From Lachnoclostridium sp. (GTDB taxonomy: Bacteria; Bacillota; Clostridia; Lachnospirales; Lachnospiraceae): a stretch of DNA of 64,000 bases. Position numbers and translations under genes: made by a program. Of this stretch, positions 16,326 through 26,200 are shown in pieces; position 1 is the first letter of the stretch, and every line of letters starts with the position of its first letter. The notes beneath the pieces are model-generated. The model was not told the DNA's origin. It searched no databases and saw only the letters and a program-made list of their open reading frames with translations. The stretch is taken from the NCBI GenBank assembly GCA_021770065.1, contig JAETRR010000007.1, positions 17,645 through 81,644 on the forward strand, read 5' to 3'.

Positions 16326-17348
16326 ATGAGCGGGAAGAAAAAGATTCTGATGCTGACCACAGGAGGCACCATCGCCTCCACGGCCACAGAGAGGGGGCTT
16401 GCTCCGGCCCTTCATGGGGATGAGCTTCTAAAGGGCCTGGAGGATCTGCGTGAAAGCTGTCAGATAGACATTCTGGAGGTATGCAGCCTGGACAGCACCA
16501 ATATGACCTGGGCCCACTGGCTGAAGCTTGAGGAGGCTGTCGAAGCCCATTATGAGCAGTACGACGGATTTGTGATCTGCCATGGTACGGACACCATGGC
16601 TTATACGGCGGGAGCTTTATCTTACCTTATACAGAATCCGGGAAAGCCGGTGGTGCTTACCGGTTCCCAGAAGCCCATCACCCAGGAAATCACAGATGCC
16701 AAGCGGAATCTGCGTGACAGCATCGCAGCAGCCATGGACGGGGAGTGTGCCGGCGTGCAGATTGTATTCAATGGACAGATTATCGCAGGCACACGGGCGA
16801 AGAAGGTGAAGAGCTTTAGCTTTGACGCATTTACCAGCATTAATTTTCCTGTTCTGGGCGTGGTGCAGAACGGCAGAGTGATCCGCTATGTGAAGGAAGA
16901 ACTGTCTGCAGAGCCGCCGGTTTTCTATCGGCGGGTACATCCGAAGGTTTTTCTCTTAAAGCTGGTACCGGGAATGCAGCCGCAGATTTTAAAGCCCATT
17001 TTCCGGGAATTTGACTGTGTGATTGTGGAGAGCTTCGGCGTAGGGGGAATTCCCGACAGCATTGCGGAGGAATTTTTCCGGCAGTTAAGCAGATACGATC
17101 CCGGAGAGAAAATCCTGATTATGACGACCCAGGTCACTTACGAGGGAAGCGATGTGGATGTGTATGAGGTGGGCAAGCGGATTCGGGAGCGGTTCCGTTT
17201 TCTGGAAGCTTATGATATGACCCTGGAGGCTGTGTTTACAAAAATCATGTGGATACTGGGGATCGGGGGATTGAGCTTTGAGGAGATTGAGGAGCTGTTT
17301 TATCGAAAGGTTAATTACGATACAAGTGTGACTTATGTGAAAGAATGA
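16326..17348 (+). CDS. L-asparaginase (type I-like)
   Basis: 340 residues, typical for bacterial asparaginases. Both catalytic triads are seen: TTGGTIAST near the N-terminus (about 11-19, nucleophilic Thr) and the HGTDTMAYTAGAL block (about 84-96) with its Thr-Asp pair and the downstream Lys (TGSQKPI). No signal peptide, so it is cytoplasmic. It hydrolyses asparagine to aspartate and ammonia. Its place between argC and argJ (12 bp before argJ) suggests it supplies aspartate for ArgG; this is inferred from context. Confidence 0.92.
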   Translation: MSGKKKILMLTTGGTIASTATERGLAPALHGDELLKGLEDLRESCQIDILEVCSLDSTNMTWAHWLKLEEAVEAHYEQYDGFVICHGTDTMAYTAGALSYLIQNPGKPVVLTGSQKPITQEITDAKRNLRDSIAAAMDGECAGVQIVFNGQIIAGTRAKKVKSFSFDAFTSINFPVLGVVQNGRVIRYVKEELSAEPPVFYRRVHPKVFLLKLVPGMQPQILKPIFREFDCVIVESFGVGGIPDSIAEEFFRQLSRYDPGEKILIMTTQVTYEGSDVDVYEVGKRIRERFRFLEAYDMTLEAVFTKIMWILGIGGLSFEEIEELFYRKVNYDTSVTYVKE

Positions 17349-17360
17349 GGATGTTGACAG

Positions 17361-18608
17361 ATGAAAAATAAAGATTTAGAGAATATAAAAGTAATAGCAG
17401 GGGGCGTCACGGCAGCCGGAGGCTTTGAGGCGGCAGCGGCAGCGGCGGAGATTAAGTATAAAGGACGGACGGATATGGCACTTATCTACAGCCGGACACC
17501 CTGCCGGGCAGCCGGAACCTTTACCACGAATATTGTGAAAGCAGCTCCGGTAAAATGGGATCAGAAGATTGTGTCGGAATCTCCCTTTGTACAGGCGGTG
17601 GTGGTCAATTCGGGAATCGCCAATGCCTGTACGGGAGCGCAGGGGTACGGTTATTGTAAGGAGACGGCCGGGGAATGTGCGAAGGCACTGGGTGTTCCGG
17701 AAGATGCCGTACTGGTTGCTTCTACAGGAGTTATCGGCATGCAGCTTCCTATTGAGCGGCTGAAAAAGGGAATCTCCCTGTTAAAGGAAGCAAAAGGCAG
17801 TACGGCGGATCATGGGACGGCAGCTGCCAAGGCCATTATGACTACGGATACAGTGCACAAGGAGATAGCGGTACAGACGGAGCTGGGAGGAAAAACCGTG
17901 ACCGTCGGCGGCATGTGCAAAGGATCCGGAATGATTCATCCCAATATGTGCACCATGCTTGCATTTGTGACTACGGATGCCTGCATTTCCAAAGAAATGC
18001 TGCAAAGGGCCGTAAGTGAGGATGTGAAGGATACCTTTAATATGATTTCTGTGGACGGGGATACTTCCACCAACGACACCTTGCTGGTTCTTGCCAACGG
18101 GACGGCAGAAAATCCGGAGATAACGGAGGAAAATGAGGACTACAGACAGTTCGCGGCGGCTCTGAATACGGTGAATACGTATCTGGCAAAGAAAATGGCA
18201 GGAGACGGCGAGGGGGCGACAGCTCTCTTTGAAGTAAAGATTGCGGGAGCAAGGACAAAGGAGGATGCGGTGACCTTAAGCAAATCTGTGGTGACCTCCA
18301 GTCTGGTGAAGGCGGCCATCTACGGCCACGATGCCAACTGGGGCCGGATTCTCTGTGCCATGGGTTATTCCGGGGTAGAGTTTGACCCGGAGAGGGTAGA
18401 TCTTTTCTTTGAGAGTGCGGCCGGAAAGATTCAGATTATTGAAAACGGCGTGGCGGTGAACTACAGCGAGGAGGAAGCGACCCGGATTATTTCAGAGCCG
18501 GAGGTGACAGCCCTGGCGGACGTGAAGATGGGGGATGCCGAAGCTACGGCGTGGGGATGTGATCTTACTTATGATTATGTGAAGATTAATGCGGATTACC
18601 GGTCGTAA
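17361..18608 (+). CDS. argJ: Glutamate N-acetyltransferase/amino-acid acetyltransferase (ArgJ)
   Basis: 415 residues, the usual ArgJ length. The autocleavage site is KGSGMIHPNMCTMLAF (about 188-203): the chain is expected to break before the Thr of C-T-M-L, where most ArgJ proteins have A-T-M-L. Other blocks are VNSGIANACTGAQG (about 79-92) and HDANWGRILCAMGYSG. The alpha and beta chains form the active enzyme, which moves acetyl from N-acetylornithine to glutamate and may also use acetyl-CoA. Last recognisable arginine gene of the operon. Start ATG with GAGG 9 nt upstream. Confidence 0.96.
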   Translation: MKNKDLENIKVIAGGVTAAGGFEAAAAAAEIKYKGRTDMALIYSRTPCRAAGTFTTNIVKAAPVKWDQKIVSESPFVQAVVVNSGIANACTGAQGYGYCKETAGECAKALGVPEDAVLVASTGVIGMQLPIERLKKGISLLKEAKGSTADHGTAAAKAIMTTDTVHKEIAVQTELGGKTVTVGGMCKGSGMIHPNMCTMLAFVTTDACISKEMLQRAVSEDVKDTFNMISVDGDTSTNDTLLVLANGTAENPEITEENEDYRQFAAALNTVNTYLAKKMAGDGEGATALFEVKIAGARTKEDAVTLSKSVVTSSLVKAAIYGHDANWGRILCAMGYSGVEFDPERVDLFFESAAGKIQIIENGVAVNYSEEEATRIISEPEVTALADVKMGDAEATAWGCDLTYDYVKINADYRS

Positions 18609-18708
18609 AGAAGCAGGCAGAAAATGAAAGCTGAAAAGAATTGCCCTCAATAAAATTCCCGGATACTGTACGGATACTGGCATAGAGAGTGGGAAAGGAA
18701 CGGAAAAG

Positions 18709-19473
18709 ATGGAGAACCAGTTTTCAAGGACACAACTGTTATTAGGCCGGGAGGCCATGGAGCGGCTTGCAGGGGCAAGAGTGGCTGTATTCGGAATCGG
18801 CGGTGTCGGGGGATATGTATGCGAAGCCCTCGTGCGAAGCGGTGTGGGAGCTTTTGACCTGATTGATAATGACAAAGTTTCTCTGACGAATCTGAACCGC
18901 CAGATTATCGCAACCAGAAAAACCCTTGGAAGATATAAGACAGAGGTTATGAGAGAGCGGATGCTGGACATCAATCCGGAGGCAGAGATACGCATATATC
19001 AGTGCTTTTTCCTGCCGGAGAATGCACACGAATTCGATTTTGAAGTGTATGATTATGTGGTGGATGCAGTGGATACCGTCACGGCCAAGATTGAGATTAT
19101 CCTTAAGGCACAAAAAGCAGGCGTTCCGGTTATCAGTTCTATGGGTGCGGGGAATAAGCTGGAGGCCGGCGGATTCCGGGCGGCCGATATCTATGAGACG
19201 AAGATATGTCCCCTGGCAAAGGTGATGAGGCGCGAGCTGAAAAAGCGGGGGGTTGAGAAGCTTAAAGTGGTGTATTCCGAGGAAGAACCGAGAAAGCCTG
19301 TTTATGAGGAAGCAGGGGACAAAGTGACGGAGAGCGGTAGACTGCCGGAAGGAGGGGATCCCTGTGCGAAACGCAGGGATATTCCGGGCAGTGCGGCCTT
19401 TGTTCCCTCGGCGGCCGGCCTGGTTATAGCCGGGGAGGTGGTAAAGGATCTGACAGCACGAGAGCGTGATTAG
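18709..19473 (+). CDS. tcdA: tRNA threonylcarbamoyladenosine dehydratase (TcdA/CsdL)
   Basis: 254 residues of the ThiF/MoeB/E1 family. The glycine-rich ATP site GIGGVGGYVCEALVRSGVGAF starts at about residue 28, LIDNDKVSLTNLNRQI at about 50, and SSMGAGNKLEAG with KICPLAKVMRRELKKRGV marks TcdA within the family (MGAGxKxDP and CPLAxxxR). PGSAAFVPSAAGLVIAGEVVKDL ends it. It uses ATP to cyclise t6A37 of tRNAs to ct6A. It follows argJ by 100 bp on the same strand and is followed by a terminator. Confidence 0.92.
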   Translation: MENQFSRTQLLLGREAMERLAGARVAVFGIGGVGGYVCEALVRSGVGAFDLIDNDKVSLTNLNRQIIATRKTLGRYKTEVMRERMLDINPEAEIRIYQCFFLPENAHEFDFEVYDYVVDAVDTVTAKIEIILKAQKAGVPVISSMGAGNKLEAGGFRAADIYETKICPLAKVMRRELKKRGVEKLKVVYSEEEPRKPVYEEAGDKVTESGRLPEGGDPCAKRRDIPGSAAFVPSAAGLVIAGEVVKDLTARERD

Positions 19474-19477
19474 AGCA

Positions 19478-19506
19478 TTGACAATAAAGCATATTTCCGT
19501 TAATAT
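19478..19506 (+). promoter_or_regulatory. Promoter upstream of the MntA-HepT region
   Basis: A consensus TTGACA (19478-19483) with TAATAT (19501-19506) at a 17-bp spacer, starting 5 bp after the tcdA stop. A terminator lies between it and mntA, so it may produce a short RNA or a regulated leader. Confidence 0.6.
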
Positions 19507-19598
19507 TGACATATGAATAAGCCAGTGGCATAGAACTGATTGGGTTGGTCGAAAGACCCTGGTCTACCGAGTGACGGGGAATTTCCCCGTCATTTTTT
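19507..19598 (+). ncRNA. Possible short RNA or attenuated leader before mntA
   Basis: Between a strong promoter and a strong terminator lies about 90 nt without an ORF. It contains the GGTC-GAAA-GACC tetraloop hairpin near 19539-19550. The segment could be the tcdA 3' end only, or a leader controlling the toxin-antitoxin genes. I match it to no known riboswitch. Confidence 0.3.
19572..19598 (+). terminator. Intrinsic terminator between tcdA and mntA
   Basis: TGACGGGGAA pairs with TTCCCCGTCA and is followed by six T. A textbook Rho-independent terminator. Confidence 0.85.
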
Positions 19599-19629
19599 CT
19601 TCCACGCTAAGTTATGGAGGTGATTTGAT

Positions 19630-19920
19630 ATGCCGGATATTAATGAAATTAAGGAGATAGTTGTTCCTATCGCATATTCATATGGGGTAAAAAGATTATA
19701 TCTGTTTGGCTCCTATGCAAAAGGCACGGCAAGCGAGAAAAGTGATGTCGATTTACTTGTGGAAAAAGGCAAGCCTATGTCCTTGCTTAAACTCTCCGGA
19801 ATGCGCCAGATGTTTCAGGAGGCACTGAATCTTTCGGTTGATTTAGTCACCACGGCGGGAATTGCGGATGACTTTAGGAAAGAAATAGCCGGAACGGAGA
19901 TATTGTTGTATGAAGAGTAA
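19630..19920 (+). CDS. mntA: MntA-type nucleotidyltransferase antitoxin
   Basis: 96 residues, minimal nucleotidyltransferase. The signature GSYAKGTASEKSDVDLLVE (about 27-45) is GSx10DxD with both catalytic aspartates kept. GGAGG precedes the ATG. In known MntA-HepT modules the MntA protein adds AMP to a tyrosine of the HepT toxin and so silences it. The gene overlaps hepT by 11 bp, the standard order. Three-strand fold and charged surface are typical; no extra domain is present. Confidence 0.88.
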   Translation: MPDINEIKEIVVPIAYSYGVKRLYLFGSYAKGTASEKSDVDLLVEKGKPMSLLKLSGMRQMFQEALNLSVDLVTTAGIADDFRKEIAGTEILLYEE

Positions 19921-20260
19921 AGATGTAATTATCCTCAACAAGATTTTGGACTATTGCAGACAGTTAGATGAAGCATGTGATATGTTTGATAATGATTACA
20001 ATAACTTTGTGGGAAATTCAGTTTTTCAAAATGCCTGCTGTATGTGTATTTTGCAGATAGGGGAGTTATGCAAAGTAATATCAGAGGAATTGAGAATGCA
20101 GGAAAAAGTTGTTCCGTGGAAAGAATGGTGTGGAATTAGGGATATTTTTGCACATCAGTATTCAAATTTGGACTGTCAGTCAGCATGGGATACTATACAG
20201 CATGATCTCCCGGAATTGAAAACAGACATAAGCAGGGTCTTAAAAGAGAATGGAAAGTGA
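19910..20260 (+). CDS. hepT: HepT-like toxin (DUF86 family)
   Basis: 116 residues, all helical, with the HEPN active motif RDIFAHQY (Rx4HxY, about 84-91) that marks both the RNase site and the tyrosine modified by MntA. The sequence ILDYCRQLDEACDMF and CILQIGELCKVISEEL are family helices. It should be an RNase that stops growth when not AMPylated. It overlaps mntA and is followed by a strong terminator, so the pair is one unit. Its placement next to SIR2 genes fits a defence island. Confidence 0.88.
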   Translation: MKSKDVIILNKILDYCRQLDEACDMFDNDYNNFVGNSVFQNACCMCILQIGELCKVISEELRMQEKVVPWKEWCGIRDIFAHQYSNLDCQSAWDTIQHDLPELKTDISRVLKENGK

Positions 20261-20298
20261 CATAATGGGCAGCAATCGGGTAAAATAGTATTGGCTTG

Positions 20299-20336
20299 GC
20301 GAGGTTCATCACGGTGGGTGGTGGACCTCGCTTTTT
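20299..20336 (+). terminator. Terminator after hepT
   Basis: A 14-bp stem with two wobbles (GCGAGGTTCATCAC against GTGGTGGACCTCGC), a 5-nt loop, then five T. It also separates hepT from the convergent SIR2-like operon, whose last stop is at 20346. Confidence 0.8.
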
Positions 20337-20345
20337 GGTGCTTTT

Positions 20346-23210
20346 CTAAATCCGGATCCGGGGAGGCGGTAAAGGATCTGGCTGGACTTTAAGCTTTCCT
20401 TCCTTAAACTTTGAAACAACCATGAAGCTCCACCGATCAGAAAGGAATTCATACAGATCCTGTGATACATTGTAAAAGCACATGGGATTCCGGGTATTTT
20501 CCGGCACGTGTTCGAAGTCCTCGGCATTTCCCATACTCTGGAGAACATCTGCGATTCCGTGCAGATCGGAATTGCTTCTGTAAAGCACATAGGCATCAGA
20601 AAGCCAGTCAAAACAGGTTTCCCGTATGGCAGTATCATTTTCACTGATCCCTCTCTGACAATAGAGATCGGCAATATCTCTCATAACATCCGCGCGCTGC
20701 TGCAGGTACTGGTGGGGAAACTTATTGTAATAATCCAGAGAGGCATGATAAGCTCTCAGGGCATTATTATAGTAGAAGGTTTCCCTTTCTGGAATGTCCT
20801 GCTTTTTTGTACGGAGGTACATCCGGTTTTCCCAATGATACTGGCTCATCTTAAACAGGTATTCTCCTAACCGGTGATACCACTGGGCCCATAAATCTTC
20901 ATACAAATTACCTGTCACCCTGCTCCGGTCTTTTAAAAGCCTTTTAGCCTTCTGAATGCTGGAAAGCATACTGTGCAGCACGCCCAGCTGTTCCCGGCAG
21001 CGGATCTGTTTCTTTTCACAGCGTTCCATTTCTACTATGGAGCTGATCCGGCCGTGGATTTTGCTCTCAAAGAGGTATAGTTCAAAACCCAGATCGAATA
21101 TCTTCTTCGGAATCAGGGAAAGTCCCTGATTGGTGGTCTCGCGGACAGCCTCATCAAAAAACGCTTTGGCTTCCCTGCATTTATCCAGGGCAAGTCTTTG
21201 TTTCCTTATATCAGAGCCCTGGCTTTCTATCATGCTTTTTGTCTGATAAATAATCATTTTCAGATAAAGGGTATTCTGCATTTCTTTTTTGTCCAGGGGA
21301 AAGCATGCCGGTTTCAGGGGCAGCAGATTCTCTGTCATCTGTTTTTCAATATCGTCTATATTCGGCGGAACTACACGGCTTTCCAGAAGGAGATGGTACA
21401 ACAGCTCCGGTTTCCACTGGAGATCCCGGGGGTCATTCAGCTCGTTCAGCTTATGTATAATGGTTTTGATTTCCGTTTCCAGCAGAGAGCGTATGTGATT
21501 GTATCCCTCCGATTTGTCAGTCAGTATCTTTAACAGCTTTTGGAACATCTGCACAAAAATACGATGAAGTTCCTCCTCTGTCATAAGGTAATGGGAAAAA
21601 GCATCGCTGGAAAGGGAAAAATAGTTTTTGTCCAGAGGATAAAAATAGCTGTCATCAAGCTGGTGCTCGATTTCCTCGATACAGCGGCTCATTTTTACCT
21701 TGCCCGGATTGGAGCCTGCGGTCTTCATAATGATATCCGCATACTCCATCCTTCTCTGCAGATGCGCCCGGTAGTGCCTCTGAATGTAAATTCCGCTGTT
21801 GGTAAGCTGAAAGCCTGCCAGCTTCCACGCCCGCAGCTCTTCGGGACTTTCGGAAAGCAGCAATAGGAAGCCCAAAGGAAAACCTTCCCCGTAGGAAGAA
21901 AGAATCTGCAGCAGTTCTATGCTCTTTTTGTCCAGACCGGCCAGAAGGAGTTCCTGCAGGGCATCTTCGCTGCAGCGGATGTCATCCCAGGTTTTGTCCG
22001 GCCCTGGAAGTTTTTTTAAGTCATAAAAGTCCGCTTTGTTATTGGCGAGCATGGAAAAGAGATGGATGCCCTTTTCGCTCCATGGCTGCCCCGCCTGTGA
22101 ACCGTTTTCCGGCTTCAGAATCTGTTCCTCAAGAATGTACCGTTCATTTTCCGAGATACTGTTTTTGGGACGCCTGGTATAAAGCTTCCAGAACAGCCGG
22201 GCCGCATTCTTATCATCCAGAGGGCGGTTGGATGCCTTCCGCCTGGCAGCGGCAGACTTTTTCTTCTTTTTTCTGCACAGTGCAGCGGAAAAGGAATCCA
22301 GTTCATTAAGATAATTTTCCGTAAGTGGGACGGGTGTAATATGGTAAGCGTCCCAGCCCTTTTTGGGCCGGCCCGGTTCCAGGAGCAGGTACCGTTTGAG
22401 GGAATCTTTTGGAGTTTTCTCCAGCAAATAGGAAATTCCGGGAGCAAAGGGGAGTCCGCAGCTGTCCAGAAAGAAAGTGTCGGCGCCAAGAAACAGCAGG
22501 TTTTTGCTGCAGAATAATTTTTCCAGGAGCAGCCGGGTACAGGGCATTCCGGTTTCATTTTCCGGATAGTATAATTCAAAGTCATCCCGGGACAAAAGCA
22601 TCTGCCGGGGTTCACGGCAGCTCCCATACAGCTTGAAGATAATAGATTCCTGATTCCGGAAATAAGCATCTATGTCCTCAAGCGGAGCGTCCTCTCTGTA
22701 TTCTCTCCATCTGTTCCATTTAGGAGAGGTGGCAACGGAATAAGGAGTCCATACATTCTCATCTGCAGGCATGGAATTTTTATTCTCCCAAAATGCCTCT
22801 ATCTGTTCATCCTGGCAGATGGTCAGAATAATTCCCGAAAAAGTGCCGAAAAAATTTTCCGGCCTAAGGGACAGTTTTTCCAGGTTGATCTGTTCTTTCT
22901 GCTTAAAAATGCCGGCGTACTCTTCTCTGCGCTTCTGAAAGAAAGCTTTGCTGTCATCCAGGGAGCCGGTATCATTCCAGGTATCGCCGAAGAGCTTGTC
23001 AGCCAGGCTTATGTAATCTCTTTTGTGAACATACCGGTAGAAAGAAGCATGCGCACAGAGCTGTTCCTGGTACAGGGCAGCCAGTTCCAGTATCCGGCGC
23101 TTCCGCTCATGCGCCGTTACGGAAGAAAAGGGATCTCCCAGGATCAGGACCCACTGTTTCGGATCCTGCTTTATTTTCTTTGCCAGTTCCTGTAAGGAAT
23201 CTTCTGCCAT
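20346..23210 (-). CDS. Large protein with degenerate SIR2-like N-terminal domain
   Basis: 954 residues. The first 260 follow the order of landmarks of SIR2 domains, but each catalytic signature is altered: VLILGDPFSS (21-30) where GAGxS belongs, ILTICQDEQIEAF (128-140) for TTNYDxxxE, FKLYGSCREPRQMLLS (192-207) for KLHGSxxxP, and NLLFLGADTF (237-246) for LLFxGYS. NAD hydrolysis is therefore unlikely. A basic linker (KKKKKSAAARRK, about 312-323) leads to a long helical region with TPR-like pieces to the C-terminus. There is no P-loop. It starts 1 bp after the stop of the active SIR2-STAND gene, so translation is coupled and a complex is likely. Role as regulator or sensor subunit is inference. 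Confidence 0.6.
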   Translation of the reverse strand: MAEDSLQELAKKIKQDPKQWVLILGDPFSSVTAHERKRRILELAALYQEQLCAHASFYRYVHKRDYISLADKLFGDTWNDTGSLDDSKAFFQKRREEYAGIFKQKEQINLEKLSLRPENFFGTFSGIILTICQDEQIEAFWENKNSMPADENVWTPYSVATSPKWNRWREYREDAPLEDIDAYFRNQESIIFKLYGSCREPRQMLLSRDDFELYYPENETGMPCTRLLLEKLFCSKNLLFLGADTFFLDSCGLPFAPGISYLLEKTPKDSLKRYLLLEPGRPKKGWDAYHITPVPLTENYLNELDSFSAALCRKKKKKSAAARRKASNRPLDDKNAARLFWKLYTRRPKNSISENERYILEEQILKPENGSQAGQPWSEKGIHLFSMLANNKADFYDLKKLPGPDKTWDDIRCSEDALQELLLAGLDKKSIELLQILSSYGEGFPLGFLLLLSESPEELRAWKLAGFQLTNSGIYIQRHYRAHLQRRMEYADIIMKTAGSNPGKVKMSRCIEEIEHQLDDSYFYPLDKNYFSLSSDAFSHYLMTEEELHRIFVQMFQKLLKILTDKSEGYNHIRSLLETEIKTIIHKLNELNDPRDLQWKPELLYHLLLESRVVPPNIDDIEKQMTENLLPLKPACFPLDKKEMQNTLYLKMIIYQTKSMIESQGSDIRKQRLALDKCREAKAFFDEAVRETTNQGLSLIPKKIFDLGFELYLFESKIHGRISSIVEMERCEKKQIRCREQLGVLHSMLSSIQKAKRLLKDRSRVTGNLYEDLWAQWYHRLGEYLFKMSQYHWENRMYLRTKKQDIPERETFYYNNALRAYHASLDYYNKFPHQYLQQRADVMRDIADLYCQRGISENDTAIRETCFDWLSDAYVLYRSNSDLHGIADVLQSMGNAEDFEHVPENTRNPMCFYNVSQDLYEFLSDRWSFMVVSKFKEGKLKVQPDPLPPPRIRI

Positions 23211-23211
23211 G

Positions 23212-26200
23212 TCAGCTCCTCCCTTCTTTCTCTAAGAATTGTTTCCAGGATTCAATTTTCTGCCGGATAGCTACTACTTTTTCTTCATTGCCCTGTTTTT
23301 CCCACAGTTTAATGCTTTCCATCCACTGGTTCAGCGCCCGGTGCCGGGAAGCCGGATCTCCCAGCTCCTCATATCCATATCCCAGATAATCCAGTGTATC
23401 GGCAAGCCCTCTTATATCTCCGAGCCAGCGGTAGAGTTCTGCGGCCAGGCCATAGACGGCTTCCAGAGCTTCTTTATTCCGAATTCCATAGACCCTCAGA
23501 CAGGTTTCCATTGCCTGAAGGATGTTGGCCATTCCCCTCCAGTTTATATTACTGCAGTAATGGAGAAATCCCTGCAGGTAGCACCCGGCAGCGTCAGAAA
23601 ACCAGGCTTTGCCCGGTTCCAGGGCCGTCTGATACCGGACAATGAGATCGCCCTTGCATTTCCACAGGTAAGCGCTTCCGGTTTTATCCTGAATCTCTGT
23701 ATATAAGACTTCGGAATCCAGATAATGCTGCTTTATCGTATCAAAAGCAGCCTCCTGGGAATGCTCATAGAGCATTTCCCCTATGCGCTGATGATAATAG
23801 GCAATTCCCCACGTATCTTTTAGTTCCCGGAAGATGTCAAGGCAGTCTGCCGCATCGGACTTCCAGCTGTTGTCACCGGTATAGTAATACATTCTGGTAA
23901 GCAGAGTCCGGGCCTTAATGCGGCGGCATTCCCGGTATGCATCGGGATTGCTTTCCCGGTCCAATACGGTGAGCATTTGTTCATGGCATAAATCAATACA
24001 GCGGCTGTAATAATGCAGGGCTTCCTCACGGCTGCCCAGAAGCCGGTGGATATCCCCCATATCACGTGTCAGCTCGGCCAGTTTATAGAGCTCCTGTTCA
24101 GCCCAGGCAGGATGCTGCTTTCTTTTGTCCTCCAGGATCTGAAGAAGCCTGGAAACCAGCGGAAAGGCATGGCTCGGCACATAGTGGTAATGGTGGGAAA
24201 AGCGGTATCCGATTTCTATAATATCTGCAATCCTGGCTTCATTGCAGGACTCATGGGAAAGGCATATACAGAGAAAACGGATGACGGTTTCTATTTCATA
24301 ATGGAGCACCATGCCGAGCCGCTGGTAACTGTCCGGATGCAGGGCATCTGCAGGAATGCAGCTTAAGGATTTTAATACATCCAGGATATTCCAGACAGGA
24401 TCGGGAAGAATCTGCCTGGAGGCGTCCGGAAGCTCATTCAGTTCTTCAAGCTCTTTCCATACGTAAGCTCTCAGCTCATCCTCCCACTCGTGCATCAGGT
24501 ATCCCCGGAAGCAGTCCAGGCCATATCCTTTTTCCTTTAAGTTCCGGATATCCTGCTCAAAGCTGCTGCCGATTTGCTCACATCCCTCACAGCCTGATTT
24601 TTGGACAATGGGAAGAAAATACTGCTTTACACAGGCAGTCATATTCTCAAACAGAATATTCTGCTTTTTATTCTCCTGCTCCTCACATAAGCCGATGTTT
24701 TTCATGTACGTTAAGGTTTTTTCCGTCAGTCTCCGGCTTTTGTAGGATGCTTCATTTTCAAAACGGATGCTTCCGCCGGCCTCGGCCTCAAAAAGTGCTT
24801 CAAAAAACTGCGTGGGAAAGGGTCCCGGGTAGCTTCCCAGGATGCCCCAGATCCACAGAATATTGTCGCGGATATCTTTCTTTTCGGATTCCTCTTTTTT
24901 TTCGTAGTAATGGTGCTGCTCCAGAAGGTGGTTCCAGAGAATCCGCGTCAGAGTCTGTTCTCCCCTGTCGCCGGGCCGGTGGTAGAGAAGCCATTCCTCC
25001 AAAAGGCTTGTAAGGTCATTTTTGCTGTTGGCATATTTCCCGAGAAGGTCAATGGAAGAGGGCTGGAATTCCTGCCGGGCAAAGAGCTCGCTTACTACCT
25101 TTTTTTCCAGATAAGTGATGTCCCGGTTCTGCTGGGAAATGCAGGCGCTGAAGAAAACCTTCTGTGCCTCTTCTTTTTTCAATTCGCCCAGATGCCAGGT
25201 ATAGCAGGGAATTCCGTCCGGATAATTGCGGCAGATAAAAATTACCCGGGTTTTGTGTTCCTTCCAGTATTTTAAAAGCTTTTTGATAGTTTCCCACAAT
25301 TCGGGATGACTGTCATCCTCCTTCAGATAATCTATGGAGTCCAGAATCAGAACACTCCGCCAATAGACGCCGCAGTGTTCAGAGATGCTTCTGGCAAAGC
25401 TTTTCCAGCTGGCCGGAGTAAAGGTCTGAAGCCCGGTCATATTCAGTTCCTGGTAAATCCGTATGCAGAATTCATTCCATGTTTTGCAGTTGGTCAGGGA
25501 GATGTAAAAAAACTGCATGGCATTGCTGTTCCCCTTTTGCAAATCCTGTATACTCCGGCAGAGTGTGCTTTTCCCTGCACCGTTCTTGCCTGTAATAGCA
25601 ATCAGGGGGCATTCCGATGAGGAGTTCAGCAGTTTCCATATCTGCATAGCTTCCTGGCGGCGGACATACTCCTCTTTGTGAGATTCCCACATCTGACGGC
25701 GTCTGAGCTGTATTTTGGAGAGCTGTACAGGCTCTTTGAAACGATCGGGATCCCACAGGAATTCAAGGGGCTGCGGATATCCTTTTTTCCTTCGGGCCAG
25801 ATTTTCCAGCAAAAGTCCCAGAAAATAGTTAAAATAGATATCTTTGCTTTCTTTCTCGCCGAATCCGAATTTCAGCAGGATATGCCAGTCGAAATAAATG
25901 GGACGGATGTTGTAGATTCTTGTTAATTCCGGTACATCTTCCGTGTCCGGTATTTTTTCCTCTAAGGGAAGGAACGTAAAGTGGGGGCCGGATCTGTGAG
26001 CCGGATCTTCTTTCAGTTCTTTTAAGACATCCATAACCCGATCTTTTTTGAGGCCGTATCCAAGAAACAGAAGGGTACTTTGGGTAAAGATCTTTTTTAA
26101 AAGCTCTAGCCTCTCGCCCTGATAGGCCTGTTCATAGCCCTTGGGAAACAGAGCAATCTCATCGGCACGCTCCACACTGCCATGGATCTTCAGCAGCATG

